DNA from: Saccharothrix ecbatanensis
Lineage (GTDB): Bacteria; Actinomycetota; Actinomycetes; Mycobacteriales; Pseudonocardiaceae
DNA: 64,000 bases
Reading direction: 5' to 3'
Assembly: GCF_014205015.1 (NCBI RefSeq)
Contig: NZ_JACHMO010000001.1
Location: forward strand, 744,001 to 808,000
Positions 25,133 through 33,529 of the stretch are shown here, piece by piece. The notes under the pieces are model-generated. The model ran no database searches. It was not told the origin of the DNA and was given only the letters and a program-made list of their open reading frames with translations. The position numbers and the translations under genes were made by a program. Within the stretch, counting starts at the first letter, position 1. The number at the start of each line of letters is the position of its first letter.

Positions 25133-26704
25133 TCACCCCTCACGGCGCACCTCCTGCCGGTAACGCTCCTGGACGTGCCGCCCGGAGTCGGTGGTCCAGG
25201 GTTCGACGTGGGCGATGTGCGCGTCGGGCCGCAGCAGCACCACGACATCGCCGAGCCCGAAACGCGTGCGCACCGTCTCGCCGGGATCGAAGTACGCGCG
25301 GTCCCGCAGGCCCGAGTCGTGCGGGGCGTCCCAGCGGCTCACCACCACCTGCCGCAGGCCGGCGGGGTCGTGCGCGGGAATCGGCGGCCGGCGGCGCGCG
25401 TCGGTGAGGTGCAGGGCGACGAACGAGTCCCGGCACAGCTCGTGGAGGTGCACCGGTCCGCGCCGCCCGAACACGCGCAGGTCGGGGACCCGTTCACCCA
25501 CCCGGATCGGGGTAGGGGTGGCCGTGTCGCGCACCATCGACCACTCGCCGTCGACGTTCAGCCGCACCCCGAGCAGCGTGCGCGTCATCGCGTCGCCCCA
25601 CCCGCCCGCGCCCATCCCCGTGGTCGAGTCGAGACGCCGGTCCATGACCGCGCGGGCCGCCTCCGCCATCTCACCCGAACCGCGGACGGCCACCGGCGCC
25701 TGCTCGGCCTCGTAGCCGCGGAGCAGGGCCTCGCCCGCCCACCCCCGGCGCACCCACGCGATCCGCCACGGCAGGTTGGACGCGTCGAGGACGCCGGTGT
25801 TCAGGCCCAACGCCCACATCGGGGTGATCAGGTGCGCGGCGTCGCCCAGCAGGAACACGCGGTCCCGTTGCCACGACGTCGCCACGCGGTGGTGCACGGT
25901 GTAGACGTTGCTGCCGAGGACCTTGATCTCGTCGACGTCACCGATGAAGTGGCGTGCCTTGTCCCGCAGCTCGTCGGACGTCGGCTCAGGTCGGCCGGGC
26001 CCGAGCGGGAAGACGAACCGCCAGCAGTGCGGCTGCCGCACGAGGACCATCCACTCCTCGCGGTCGCCGAAGTAGGCCAGGTACGGGTAGTCCCGCGGAT
26101 TGCCGATGTCCAGGTCGCACACGAGGTCGACCAGCATGTAGCGCTGCTCCAGCGTGTAGCCGCTGACCTCGATGCCGAGTCGTTCCCGAATGGTGGATCG
26201 CCCGCCGTCGCACGCCAGCACGTGACTGGCCTCGACGGTGACCGTGCCGCCGGGCGTCGACAGGCGCAGCGTCACGCCGTTCGCGTGCTGCTCGAAGTCG
26301 TCCAACCGGTGCCGCATCCGCAACGATCCCGGCGCACGGCGTTCCAGCACGTCGGCGAGCACCGGTTCCAGCTCGTGCTGGGGGATGTTGACGACGAACG
26401 GGAACCGCGTCTCGCCGGCCAACGCCGAGGTGAGGACGCTGCCCGTGGACACGCCGGTGGCGCGGTCCAGCTCGCCGATCTCGTCGATGCGCAGGCTCGC
26501 CCCGAGCACCGGCCCGAGCGCGTCGTACCGGTCCAGCACTTCCAGCGTTCGGGTGAGGATCGTCCCGGCTTTGGTGTCGGCGGACAGGTCGGCGCCGGCC
26601 TCGAAAACCACCACGGGCACGCCGTGAGACACCAGGCCGAGCGCGGTGATCAGCCCGATCGGGCCGCCGCCGATGACCGCCACCGGCGGATTGGTCGTGT
26701 CCAT
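25133..26704 (-). CDS. FAD-dependent aromatic hydroxylase (MhpA/PheA-like)
   Basis: A 523-residue group A flavoprotein monooxygenase: N-terminal IGGGPIGLITALGLVSHGVPVVVFE, the DG motif CDGGRSTIRERLGI, and GDAAHLITPMWALGLNTGVLDASNL, which is typical of phenol and 3-(3-hydroxyphenyl)propionate hydroxylases. The C-terminal thioredoxin-like region (RVPDLRVFGRRGPVHLHEL...) is also family-typical. It is divergent from an NMT1-type ABC importer, which may supply its substrate. Confidence 0.87.
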   Translation of the reverse strand: MDTTNPPVAVIGGGPIGLITALGLVSHGVPVVVFEAGADLSADTKAGTILTRTLEVLDRYDALGPVLGASLRIDEIGELDRATGVSTGSVLTSALAGETRFPFVVNIPQHELEPVLADVLERRAPGSLRMRHRLDDFEQHANGVTLRLSTPGGTVTVEASHVLACDGGRSTIRERLGIEVSGYTLEQRYMLVDLVCDLDIGNPRDYPYLAYFGDREEWMVLVRQPHCWRFVFPLGPGRPEPTSDELRDKARHFIGDVDEIKVLGSNVYTVHHRVATSWQRDRVFLLGDAAHLITPMWALGLNTGVLDASNLPWRIAWVRRGWAGEALLRGYEAEQAPVAVRGSGEMAEAARAVMDRRLDSTTGMGAGGWGDAMTRTLLGVRLNVDGEWSMVRDTATPTPIRVGERVPDLRVFGRRGPVHLHELCRDSFVALHLTDARRRPPIPAHDPAGLRQVVVSRWDAPHDSGLRDRAYFDPGETVRTRFGLGDVVVLLRPDAHIAHVEPWTTDSGRHVQERYRQEVRREG

Positions 26705-26768
26705 CGTCCCCTCCCAGCCTCTATGTTCGGGTATCGGGGGATGACATGGGTGGTGTCAGGGGAGGATC

Positions 26769-27782
26769 ATGAAGTCCTTTTCAGCAGTCTTGCTCGTGAT
26801 CGCGATGGCCGCCACCGGCTGCGGCGGTTCGGACGGCGACAGCGGGTCGGACGACGGTTCAGCGGGCCTGGACAAGGTCGCCTACCTGACGTCGTTCAGC
26901 ACCTTCGGGCGCGACGCCTACGCCTATGTCGCCTTGGAGAAGGGATATTTCGCCGAAGCGGGTCTCGACGTCACGATCACTCCGGGCACCGGCAGCGTCG
27001 ACGTGCTCAAGCTGGTCGCCAGTGGTCGCGCGGACTTCGGCATCGCCGACTTCACCGCCACGGCGATCACCGTGGCCAAGGAGAAGCTGCCGGTGACGGC
27101 GGTCGCGGCGATCCACCAACGGTCCCTCGCCGCGATCGTCTCGTTGGAGGGCAACGGCATCTCGAAGCCGGCCGACCTGGTCGGGAAGAAGATCGGCGAC
27201 CAGCCGGGTTCGACCAATCAGGTGATGTTCCCCGTCTACGCCAAAGCCGCCGGCATCGATCCCGCCAAGGTCGAGTTCGTGCCGTCGGCACCGCCCTCCC
27301 TGCCCCAACTGCTGGCGGCGGGTCAGGTGGACGGCATCGGGCAGTTCGTCGTCGGCAAACCGCTGATCGAGGCCGCGGTGAAGGGGCGGAAGGTGGTCGT
27401 GCTGCCGTACGGCGACCTGGTGCCCGACCTGTACGGCAACGCGCTCGTCACGTCGAAGGAACTCGCCGCCGACGATCCCGAGCGGGTGCGGCGGTTCACG
27501 GGCGCGCTGCTCAAGGGCCTCGCGTACTCGATCGAGCACCCTGACGAACTTGGTCGGATCCTCAAGAAGCACCAGCCGACCCAGGACGCGGGCGTGGCCG
27601 GCGCCGAGGTCACGCTGATGGGCCCCTACGTCAAGCCGTCCGGGTTCGGCGGCCCGGTGGGCGAACTGACCGAGGCGCGGGTCGAGAAGATCATCGGCAC
27701 CCTCGTGGACGCCGGCGCGGTCCCCGACGGATCGGTGAAGCCCGGCGACGTCGTGTCCTTCGGGCTGGTGCCGAAGCCGTGA
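26769..27782 (+). CDS. ABC transporter substrate-binding lipoprotein, NMT1/SsuA type
   Basis: A 337-residue periplasmic-type binding protein. The lipobox ends at Cys18 (AMAATGC), and is followed by a Gly/Asp/Ser linker and an NMT1/THI5-like domain (GYFAEAGLDVTITPGTGSVDVLKLVASGRADFGIAD). The family binds taurine, sulfonates, nitrate, HMP precursors or aromatic acids. GGGGAGG precedes the ATG. The three-gene importer is 64 bp from a divergent FAD hydroxylase, which hints at an aromatic acid or sulfonate. Confidence 0.88.
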   Translation: MKSFSAVLLVIAMAATGCGGSDGDSGSDDGSAGLDKVAYLTSFSTFGRDAYAYVALEKGYFAEAGLDVTITPGTGSVDVLKLVASGRADFGIADFTATAITVAKEKLPVTAVAAIHQRSLAAIVSLEGNGISKPADLVGKKIGDQPGSTNQVMFPVYAKAAGIDPAKVEFVPSAPPSLPQLLAAGQVDGIGQFVVGKPLIEAAVKGRKVVVLPYGDLVPDLYGNALVTSKELAADDPERVRRFTGALLKGLAYSIEHPDELGRILKKHQPTQDAGVAGAEVTLMGPYVKPSGFGGPVGELTEARVEKIIGTLVDAGAVPDGSVKPGDVVSFGLVPKP

Positions 27783-28525
27783 TCCGCCTGCGTCAGGTCG
27801 CCAAGGTCTTCGACGGCCGCGCCGGTGCGGTCCCCGCGTTGGCCGGTATCGACCTGGAGGTGGGCGCGCACGAGTTCGTCGCGGTGATCGGGCGGTCCGG
27901 CTGCGGCAAGTCGACGTTGTTGCGGCTCGTCGCGGGCCTGGTGACGCCGACGTCAGGGCGGATCACCGTGGCGGGAGAGCCGGTGACCAAGCCGCGCCGC
28001 GACGTGTCGTTCATGTTCCAGCGCCCCGCGTTGCTGCCGTGGCGGTCGGTGCTGTCCAACGTCCTGCTGCCGATCGAGATCTTCGGCTTGGACCGGCGGT
28101 CAGCCAGGGAGCGGGCGCACCGGCTGCTGGACCTCGTGGGGCTCGGCGGGTTCGAGAAACGGCTGCCGCACGAGCTGTCCGGTGGGATGCAGCAACGCGT
28201 GTCGCTGTGCCGGTCGTTGATCCAGAGTCCGAAGGTGATGCTGATGGACGAGCCGTTCTCGGCGTTGGACGCGTTGACGCGCACGGAGCTTTCCGAGGAG
28301 CTGCAACGCGTTCAGCTGGAGCTGCCGCGGGCGGTGGTGTTCGTGACGCACTCGATCGAGGAGGCCGTCGTGCTCGCCGACCGGATCGTGGTGCTCAGCC
28401 CGCGGCCCGGCCGGATCCACCGGGTCGTCGACGTCGCCGCGCCCCGGCCGCGCGAGCTCGGGCGGGCCGACCTGGACCAGGTGAGCCGTGAGCTGCGCGG
28501 GCTGCTGGGCGAGGTGACGGCGTGA
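27779..28525 (+). CDS. ABC transporter ATPase, TauB/SsuB/ThiZ type
   Basis: A 248-residue ATPase with Walker A GRSGCGKSTLL, Q-loop FQRPALLPW, signature ELSGGMQQR, Walker B VMLMDEPFSALD and H-loop VTHSIEEAV. It overlaps the binding-protein gene's stop at 27779-27782 (GTGA) and the permease start by 4 bases. It powers the NMT1-type importer. Confidence 0.93.
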   Translation: MIRLRQVAKVFDGRAGAVPALAGIDLEVGAHEFVAVIGRSGCGKSTLLRLVAGLVTPTSGRITVAGEPVTKPRRDVSFMFQRPALLPWRSVLSNVLLPIEIFGLDRRSARERAHRLLDLVGLGGFEKRLPHELSGGMQQRVSLCRSLIQSPKVMLMDEPFSALDALTRTELSEELQRVQLELPRAVVFVTHSIEEAVVLADRIVVLSPRPGRIHRVVDVAAPRPRELGRADLDQVSRELRGLLGEVTA

Positions 28526-29274
28526 CCATCGTGTTGCCGGTGGTCGGGCTGCTGGTGATCATCGGGCTCTGGTGGCTGGCCACGATCGTGTTCGGGATCG
28601 AGTCGTTCCTGGTGCCGTCGCCGGCCGATGTGGTGTCGTCGTTCGCGGAGTTGCCGGGCTACCTGCTGGAGCAGAGCCTGGTGACGTTGGGTGAGACCGT
28701 TCTGGGCTTTCTGCTGTCCATTGTGGTCGGTGTGCCGCTGGCGCTGCTCATCGTCGGCTCGAAGGTCCTGGAGCGGATGTTCTACCCGTTGCTGGTAGCC
28801 CTGAACGCCGTGCCCAAGGTGGCCATCGCGCCGATCTTCGTGGTGTGGTTCGGGTTCGGCATCGAGTCGAAGGTGCTGCTGATCGTGCTGGTGTGCGTCT
28901 TCCCCGTGGTCATCTCGACCGCGTCCGGCATGAAGTCCACGCCGCACGAACTGGTGGAACTGCTCCGTTCGCTGGACGCCACGCGTCGGCAGGAGTTCTT
29001 CAAGCTGCGCTTCCTGTATGCCCTGCCGCAGGTGTTCGTCGGACTGAAGGTGGCGATCTCGCTCGCGGTCATCGGTGCGGTGATCGCGGAGTTCATCGGC
29101 GCCCGCGCCGGGCTTGGTTACGTCATCTCCCAGTCCGGCGCGAGCGCCGACACGTCGCTGGCTTTCGCGGCGATGTCCTTGCTGGCGATCATGAGCATCA
29201 CGCTCTTCTACGGGATCGCGTACATCGAGCGGAAGGCGCTGCCTTGGGCCGAGGAGCACAGGGAAGTGGTTTAG
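28522..29274 (+). CDS. ABC transporter permease, TauC/SsuC/ThiX type
   Basis: A 250-residue permease with about six helices and the EAA-type loop (ELLRSLDATRRQEFFKLRFLYALPQVFVGLK). It overlaps the ATPase stop by 4 bases (GTGA) and is the last gene of the importer operon. Confidence 0.92.
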   Translation: MTIVLPVVGLLVIIGLWWLATIVFGIESFLVPSPADVVSSFAELPGYLLEQSLVTLGETVLGFLLSIVVGVPLALLIVGSKVLERMFYPLLVALNAVPKVAIAPIFVVWFGFGIESKVLLIVLVCVFPVVISTASGMKSTPHELVELLRSLDATRRQEFFKLRFLYALPQVFVGLKVAISLAVIGAVIAEFIGARAGLGYVISQSGASADTSLAFAAMSLLAIMSITLFYGIAYIERKALPWAEEHREVV

Positions 29275-29284
29275 CTCGCGCGCG

Positions 29285-29839
29285 CTACGTCCGCGCCGAG
29301 CGGCCGAGGCGCACCGCCGAGACGAGGAAGAACAAGCCGCCGACGGCGGCGTAGCCGGCCAGGTTGACCAGGGACGCGTTCGGCTGCGCGGCTTGCAGGA
29401 CGAACGACGTTCCTGCGATCGTGGAGAGCCCGCCGCTGATGATCATCGGCCACTGGCCGCCCAGTGTGCGGCGGCTGACGCCGACGATGAGTTGGGTGAG
29501 GCCCGAGACGACCGCCCACGCACCCCACACGCGCAACACCGCCGGGATGCCGGAAGCGGCGGCGACGGCGAGGCCTACGCCGGCGACCCCGCTGATCGCG
29601 ATGTTCAGGTACAGGCCCAGCGCGGGTTTGGCGGCCTGTGATGAGCGAACGTCGATGAGAACGGCGACGACGTCGAACAGGGGGTACAGGACGAGCAGCG
29701 TGACGCTGATCGGCCCGAGCTCCGACGCGCTCGTGAACAGCAGGCCGGCCCAGACCAGGGCGAATCCGAAGCGGACGAAGTACAAGCGTCGTAGTGCGGG
29801 CGCGATGGTGGTGGGCGCGGCGACGGTACTGGCACTCAC
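29285..29839 (-). CDS. HdeD/DUF308-like membrane protein
   Basis: A 184-residue protein with about six hydrophobic segments. The Gly-rich ISGVAGVGLAVAAASGIPAVLRVWGAWAVVSGLTQLIVGV pattern resembles HdeD/DUF308 proteins. The GTG at 29839 has AAGGAG 5 bases upstream. It is divergent from a TetR gene, with paired GAACGTTC operators between them, so it is probably that TetR's target. Confidence 0.75.
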   Translation of the reverse strand: MSASTVAAPTTIAPALRRLYFVRFGFALVWAGLLFTSASELGPISVTLLVLYPLFDVVAVLIDVRSSQAAKPALGLYLNIAISGVAGVGLAVAAASGIPAVLRVWGAWAVVSGLTQLIVGVSRRTLGGQWPMIISGGLSTIAGTSFVLQAAQPNASLVNLAGYAAVGGLFFLVSAVRLGRSART

Positions 29840-29855
29840 GAGAGCTCCTTGAGGA

Positions 29856-29921
29856 GGAGAACGTTCGGTCTTGTGTGACGTTGTCAGCTCCGCGCGAGCA
29901 CGTCAAGACCGAACGTTCTCC
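29856..29921. promoter_or_regulatory. Paired TetR operators, 18-bp inverted repeat
   Basis: GGAGAACGTTCGGTCTTG (29856-29873) and its exact reverse complement (29904-29921) face each other across 30 bases, between the divergent HdeD-like and TetR genes. Each arm holds the palindrome GAACGTTC. A third GAACGTTC lies at 29944-29951, inside the 5' end of the TetR gene. Confidence 0.85.
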
Positions 29922-29926
29922 CTGCT

Positions 29927-30514
29927 ATGGTGACGATGATGACGAACGTTCACGGCCAGGTCTCCGAAGCGAGGTCGCGGCTGCTCACCACGGCCACCCG
30001 GCTCTTCTACACCGAGGGCATCCACGCCGTCGGCATCGACCGGATCGTGGCCGAGGCGAAGGTGACGCGGGCGACGCTGTACCGGCACTTCCCCGGCAAG
30101 GACGACCTGATCGTGTGCTACCTGCGGGAAGCCGACCAGGCCATCCGGAGCCAGGCGGACGCCATCCTCGCCCGGGGACTGTCGGCGCCCGACACCCTCC
30201 GGGCCGTTGCCGGGTCCATCGCGGAGGGCATCCGGTCTCCCGGCTTCCGCGGGTGTGCCTTCCTCAACGCCGCGGCGGAGTACCCCGACCGGGCCCACCC
30301 CGTGCACCAAGCCGTCCTCGCGCACCGCGAGTGGTTCGCGCGCACGATCACCGAGTTGCTGGCCCGCATCGGGGACGCACCGGCTGAACCCGCCGCCCGT
30401 CACGTCGTCATGTTGCGGGACGGGGCGATGGCCACCGGCTGCCTGTCCGACCCCGAACCGATCTGTGAAACCTTCCTCCAAGGAGTCGAGGGTCTACTCC
30501 AGGTCCGTGCCTGA
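29927..30514 (+). CDS. TetR family transcriptional regulator
   Basis: A 195-residue TetR protein. The HTH spans ARSRLLTTATRLFYTEGIHAVGIDRIVAEAKVTRATLYRHFPGKDDL (about 14-60). Several starts are possible (29927, 29936, 29939) and no clear ribosome site precedes them, which fits a leaderless message. It probably controls itself and the divergent membrane protein via the GAACGTTC sites. Confidence 0.9.
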   Translation: MVTMMTNVHGQVSEARSRLLTTATRLFYTEGIHAVGIDRIVAEAKVTRATLYRHFPGKDDLIVCYLREADQAIRSQADAILARGLSAPDTLRAVAGSIAEGIRSPGFRGCAFLNAAAEYPDRAHPVHQAVLAHREWFARTITELLARIGDAPAEPAARHVVMLRDGAMATGCLSDPEPICETFLQGVEGLLQVRA

Positions 30515-30535
30515 GCCGCTTTCGTGATCGCCTGC

Positions 30536-31252
30536 TCAGCACAGGCGGGATCGGGCGGTGGGGGTGAGTCTGAGGTGTTGTGGCGGGGTGCTCAGCCGTT
30601 GCGACAGTTCCGGTAGCACCTCCTGCCGCCAACTTGTCGTCCGGGACAGTCGTCGCTCGTGGTCCTGGCGGTGGGCCGGGTCGGCGAACACGGTCAGCCA
30701 GACGAAGACATTTTCCCCTGTCCGCACGGGAAGTGCGGGGTAGGTGTTGGCTGCTGGTTCGGTCGAGAAGTACGCGACCGGTGGTGCGCCGGTCTCCGTC
30801 ATCACCGGCTTCACGCACTCCTCGAAGAAGCCGACGAACTCCTCGTCCACCGGGGCGTCCAGGTGGTAGATGGTGATCGCCACCCGGGAGTTCGGCACCG
30901 CGTCGACCGGGGGACGTTCGGCCGCTGACAGGGCGAACCCGGATTGAGGTCGGGCGGGACGCAGCAGCAGGGCGTCGGAGGTGTCGAGCATCGTGGCGCG
31001 GGCTGCGGCGCTGTGCTCTCGCCACGCGGCTCCGTCCACGTAGAACGCGGTCAGCGCCTCACGTCGGGCGTCCATGTCGGGGAACGCGCGGAGCCACACG
31101 AACCGGTCCGGGTCGTCCTCGTCACGGAACTGGCCGACCACACGGATTCCCACGTCCTCCTGGGTTTCCACGAACTCGCGGTCGAACAGGTCGATCAACA
31201 CGTCACGCTGCCCGGGGCGCAGGGTGTACTGCCGCAACTCGACAACGTTCAT
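30536..31252 (-). CDS. NIPSNAP family protein
   Basis: A 238-residue protein with two ferredoxin-like halves: VELRQYTLRPGQRDVLIDLFDREFVETQEDVGIRVVGQFRD and RVAITIYHLDAPVDEEFVGFFEECVKP. The family is dimeric alpha-beta barrel-like; the biochemical role is unclear. It is divergent from a GlxA-like regulator 93 bp away, which may control it. Confidence 0.8.
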   Translation of the reverse strand: MNVVELRQYTLRPGQRDVLIDLFDREFVETQEDVGIRVVGQFRDEDDPDRFVWLRAFPDMDARREALTAFYVDGAAWREHSAAARATMLDTSDALLLRPARPQSGFALSAAERPPVDAVPNSRVAITIYHLDAPVDEEFVGFFEECVKPVMTETGAPPVAYFSTEPAANTYPALPVRTGENVFVWLTVFADPAHRQDHERRLSRTTSWRQEVLPELSQRLSTPPQHLRLTPTARSRLC

Positions 31253-31345
31253 GAGGTTCACGGCCGGGGACGATGCCGGCGCCGTCCCGCACCCGCGAGT
31301 GGCAGGGCTTCCACTGTTCGCACGATTCCTGCCACACTCACGGCC

Positions 31346-32314
31346 ATGAGCCCCGGGTCGGTCGCTCTGGCCGTGATCGACGACATGCCGCTGTTCGAGT
31401 TGGCCATCGCCTGCGAAGTGTTCGGCCCGAAGCGGACGGACCTGGCCGACCCCTGGTACGACCTGCGGCTGTGCGCGGCGGACCCGTCCGGCACCCGCGG
31501 CGAGTTCGGCTTCTGGCAGCGCGCCGACCACGGTCTCGAACACCTGGCCGACGCGGAGACGGTGATCGTGCCGGCGCTGCCGTACGCGTGCGTCCAGTCC
31601 GGTCGCCCCATTCCGCCGGAGTTGATCGCGGCCGTGCGTGCCGCCGCCGACGCGGGCGCGCGCATCGTCTCGCTGTGCACCGGTTCCTTCGTCCTGGCCG
31701 CGGCCGGGCTCCTCGACGGCAGGCGTGCGGCCACGCACTGGATGTACGCCGCGACGTTGGCGATGCTCCATCCTCTGGTGCAAGTGGACGACACCGTGCT
31801 GTACGTGGACGACGGTGACGTGCTCACCAGCGCCGGCCGTAGTGCGGGCATCGACCTGTGCCTGCACGTGGTCCGCCGTGACCTCGGCGCGCACGTCGCC
31901 AACCAGGTGGCCCGCCGCATGGTGCTGCCCGCCCACCGGGCCGGGGGTCAGTCGCAGTACGTCGCCGTCTCAGTGCCCGACACCGACGACGACGGCCTCG
32001 GCCCGCTTCTGCACTGGGCCACCGAAAACCTCGACCAGCCGCTGACCGTGGACGTCCTTGCGCGGAGAGCCGGCATGAGCGCCCGCACGTTCGTCCGCCG
32101 GTTCCACGACGCGACCGCGACGACGCCGCTGCAATGGCTGCTCACCCAACGCGTCATCCGCGCGAGGAGCCTGCTGGAGTCGACCGATCTGGCGGTGGAC
32201 CAGGTCGGCGAACGCAGTGGACTCGGCTCGGCCGCGAACCTGCGCCGCCACTTCGCCCTGCACCTGGGCGTCACCCCGACCGCATACCGCCGGGCCTTCC
32301 GCGCGACGACATAG
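31346..32314 (+). CDS. GlxA/FtrA-like transcriptional regulator (DJ-1/PfpI + AraC)
   Basis: A 322-residue regulator. The N-terminal DJ-1/PfpI-like domain has nucleophile-elbow Cys111 (SLCTGSFVL); the C-terminal AraC HTH pair spans about 215-315 (LARRAGMSARTFVRRFHDATATTPLQWLLTQRVIRARSLL). The ATG at 31346 begins the domain. It is divergent from the NIPSNAP gene, and its stop is 2 bases from the convergent methyltransferase stop. Confidence 0.88.
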   Translation: MSPGSVALAVIDDMPLFELAIACEVFGPKRTDLADPWYDLRLCAADPSGTRGEFGFWQRADHGLEHLADAETVIVPALPYACVQSGRPIPPELIAAVRAAADAGARIVSLCTGSFVLAAAGLLDGRRAATHWMYAATLAMLHPLVQVDDTVLYVDDGDVLTSAGRSAGIDLCLHVVRRDLGAHVANQVARRMVLPAHRAGGQSQYVAVSVPDTDDDGLGPLLHWATENLDQPLTVDVLARRAGMSARTFVRRFHDATATTPLQWLLTQRVIRARSLLESTDLAVDQVGERSGLGSAANLRRHFALHLGVTPTAYRRAFRATT

Positions 32315-32316
32315 CG

Positions 32317-32949
32317 CTACTGGTCTTGCGGCTTGCGTACCAACAGGTGTGCCTGCTGGAACCGCTCGCCTTCGTGCGGCTCGCGCAGCAGTCGGGCGAC
32401 CTCGACGAACCCCGCGTGGCGCAACAGTCCCGCGAGGCTGTCGGGTGACCACCGATAGGCGAGCGTGACCTTGTGGTCGAATTCCTGCGGCACGGGATCG
32501 TCGCCGGCGAAGAATCCGAGCAGCAGGTGGCCGCCGGGCGCCAGCACCCGCTGGAACTCGGTGAACACGGCCGGCAGTTCGGGCGGGTGCGTGTGGATGA
32601 CGGAGTACGAGGCGAGGATGCCGCCGAGAACTCCGTCCGCGAGGTCCAACGCGCTCATCGTGCCCACGTCGAACCGCAGCTCTGGATGCGCTTCGCGGGC
32701 GAGGGTGATCATCGCGGGCGACAGGTCGATGCCGAACGTGGTCGGCCCGAGCGCGTGCAGGTGCGCGGTGACGTGGCCGGGACCGCATCCGATGTCGGCG
32801 ACCGGTCCGGCGTTGTGGGCCTGCACGAGCTCGGCGAACGCGGCCAGCAGCGCGCGCTCCAGCGGTCTGGTGTCGAGCATGTCGCTGAAAAGCTCGGCGT
32901 AGAGGGACGCGACCGCGTCGTACGCGGCCCCGGTGTCGTGCACGGTCAT
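32317..32949 (-). CDS. Class I SAM-dependent methyltransferase
   Basis: A 210-residue Rossmann methyltransferase. Motif I is VADIGCGPGHVTAHL, motif II region GIDLSPAMITLAREAHP, and the post-motif DLADGVLGGILASYSVIH. The ATG at 32949 begins the family-typical MTVHDTGAAYDAVASLY. The substrate is unknown. Confidence 0.85.
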   Translation of the reverse strand: MTVHDTGAAYDAVASLYAELFSDMLDTRPLERALLAAFAELVQAHNAGPVADIGCGPGHVTAHLHALGPTTFGIDLSPAMITLAREAHPELRFDVGTMSALDLADGVLGGILASYSVIHTHPPELPAVFTEFQRVLAPGGHLLLGFFAGDDPVPQEFDHKVTLAYRWSPDSLAGLLRHAGFVEVARLLREPHEGERFQQAHLLVRKPQDQ

Positions 32950-33031
32950 GGCACGAAACCCTATGCATGGCGGTTCGGGAGGAGGGCACCGGGAAAGGAC
33001 CGCACCGCAGGCCTTCGCCGGTGCCCCCACG

Positions 33032-33466
33032 TCACGCGACGGCGGTTCCCTCGAGCTCGACCATCAGGTCGGGGAACGCCAGCCGCGTCACCCCGAGCAT
33101 CGTGGTGGTCGGTGCCACCCTGGCGGCGCCCAAACGCGACGCCAGCACGCCGTAGTGCTGGAACAGCAGATCGACGTCGGTGGTGTAGACGTTGAGCCGG
33201 ACGAGGTTCGAGAGGGACATGCCGGCCTCGCCGAGCACGGCCTCCAGGTTGTCGAGGCTGAGCGCCACCTGCGCCGCCATGTCATCGGCGTGCTGGGGCT
33301 TGCCGTCACCGCTGGTCGCGGTCTGCCCGGAGCAGTACAGGGTGCGGGTGTGCCCGGAGACGACCTCACCCTGGTTGAATCCCATCGCCACCGACCACGT
33401 CACCGGGTTGACGGCCGTTCGCTCCACTGCCACATCAGCTTCAGTTGATTCGATCTTCGATGCCAT
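33032..33466 (-). CDS. RidA family protein
   Basis: A 144-residue RidA/YjgF-like protein (imine/enamine deaminase fold, trimer). SGHTRTLYCSGQTATSGDGKPQHADDMAAQVALSLDNLEAVLGEAG and RLNVYTTDVD are family features, but the usual Arg of the IGPYSQA/PARS motifs is not obvious, so activity is uncertain. GGAGG lies 8 bases before the ATG. It is divergent from a WYL regulator. Confidence 0.82.
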   Translation of the reverse strand: MASKIESTEADVAVERTAVNPVTWSVAMGFNQGEVVSGHTRTLYCSGQTATSGDGKPQHADDMAAQVALSLDNLEAVLGEAGMSLSNLVRLNVYTTDVDLLFQHYGVLASRLGAARVAPTTTMLGVTRLAFPDLMVELEGTAVA

Positions 33467-33488
33467 GTGGACGAGCCTCCCAGCGAAT

Positions 33489-33507
33489 CACGACATCCTG
33501 TGTCGTG
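33489..33507. promoter_or_regulatory. Operator palindrome in RidA/WYL gap
   Basis: CACGACA-TCCTG-TGTCGTG has perfect 7-bp arms around a 5-base spacer. It lies upstream of a CATAAT -10-like hexamer (33517-33522) that is 7 bases before the WYL-regulator ATG. A site here could control both divergent genes. Confidence 0.6.
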
Positions 33508-33529
33508 TATTCCCGGCATAATTTTCCGC

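Noticed and set aside
24995..27544. Long plus-strand frame through the FAD hydroxylase and into the binding-protein gene
   Set aside because: It is antisense to the hydroxylase and out of frame with the lipoprotein; codon-bias shadow.
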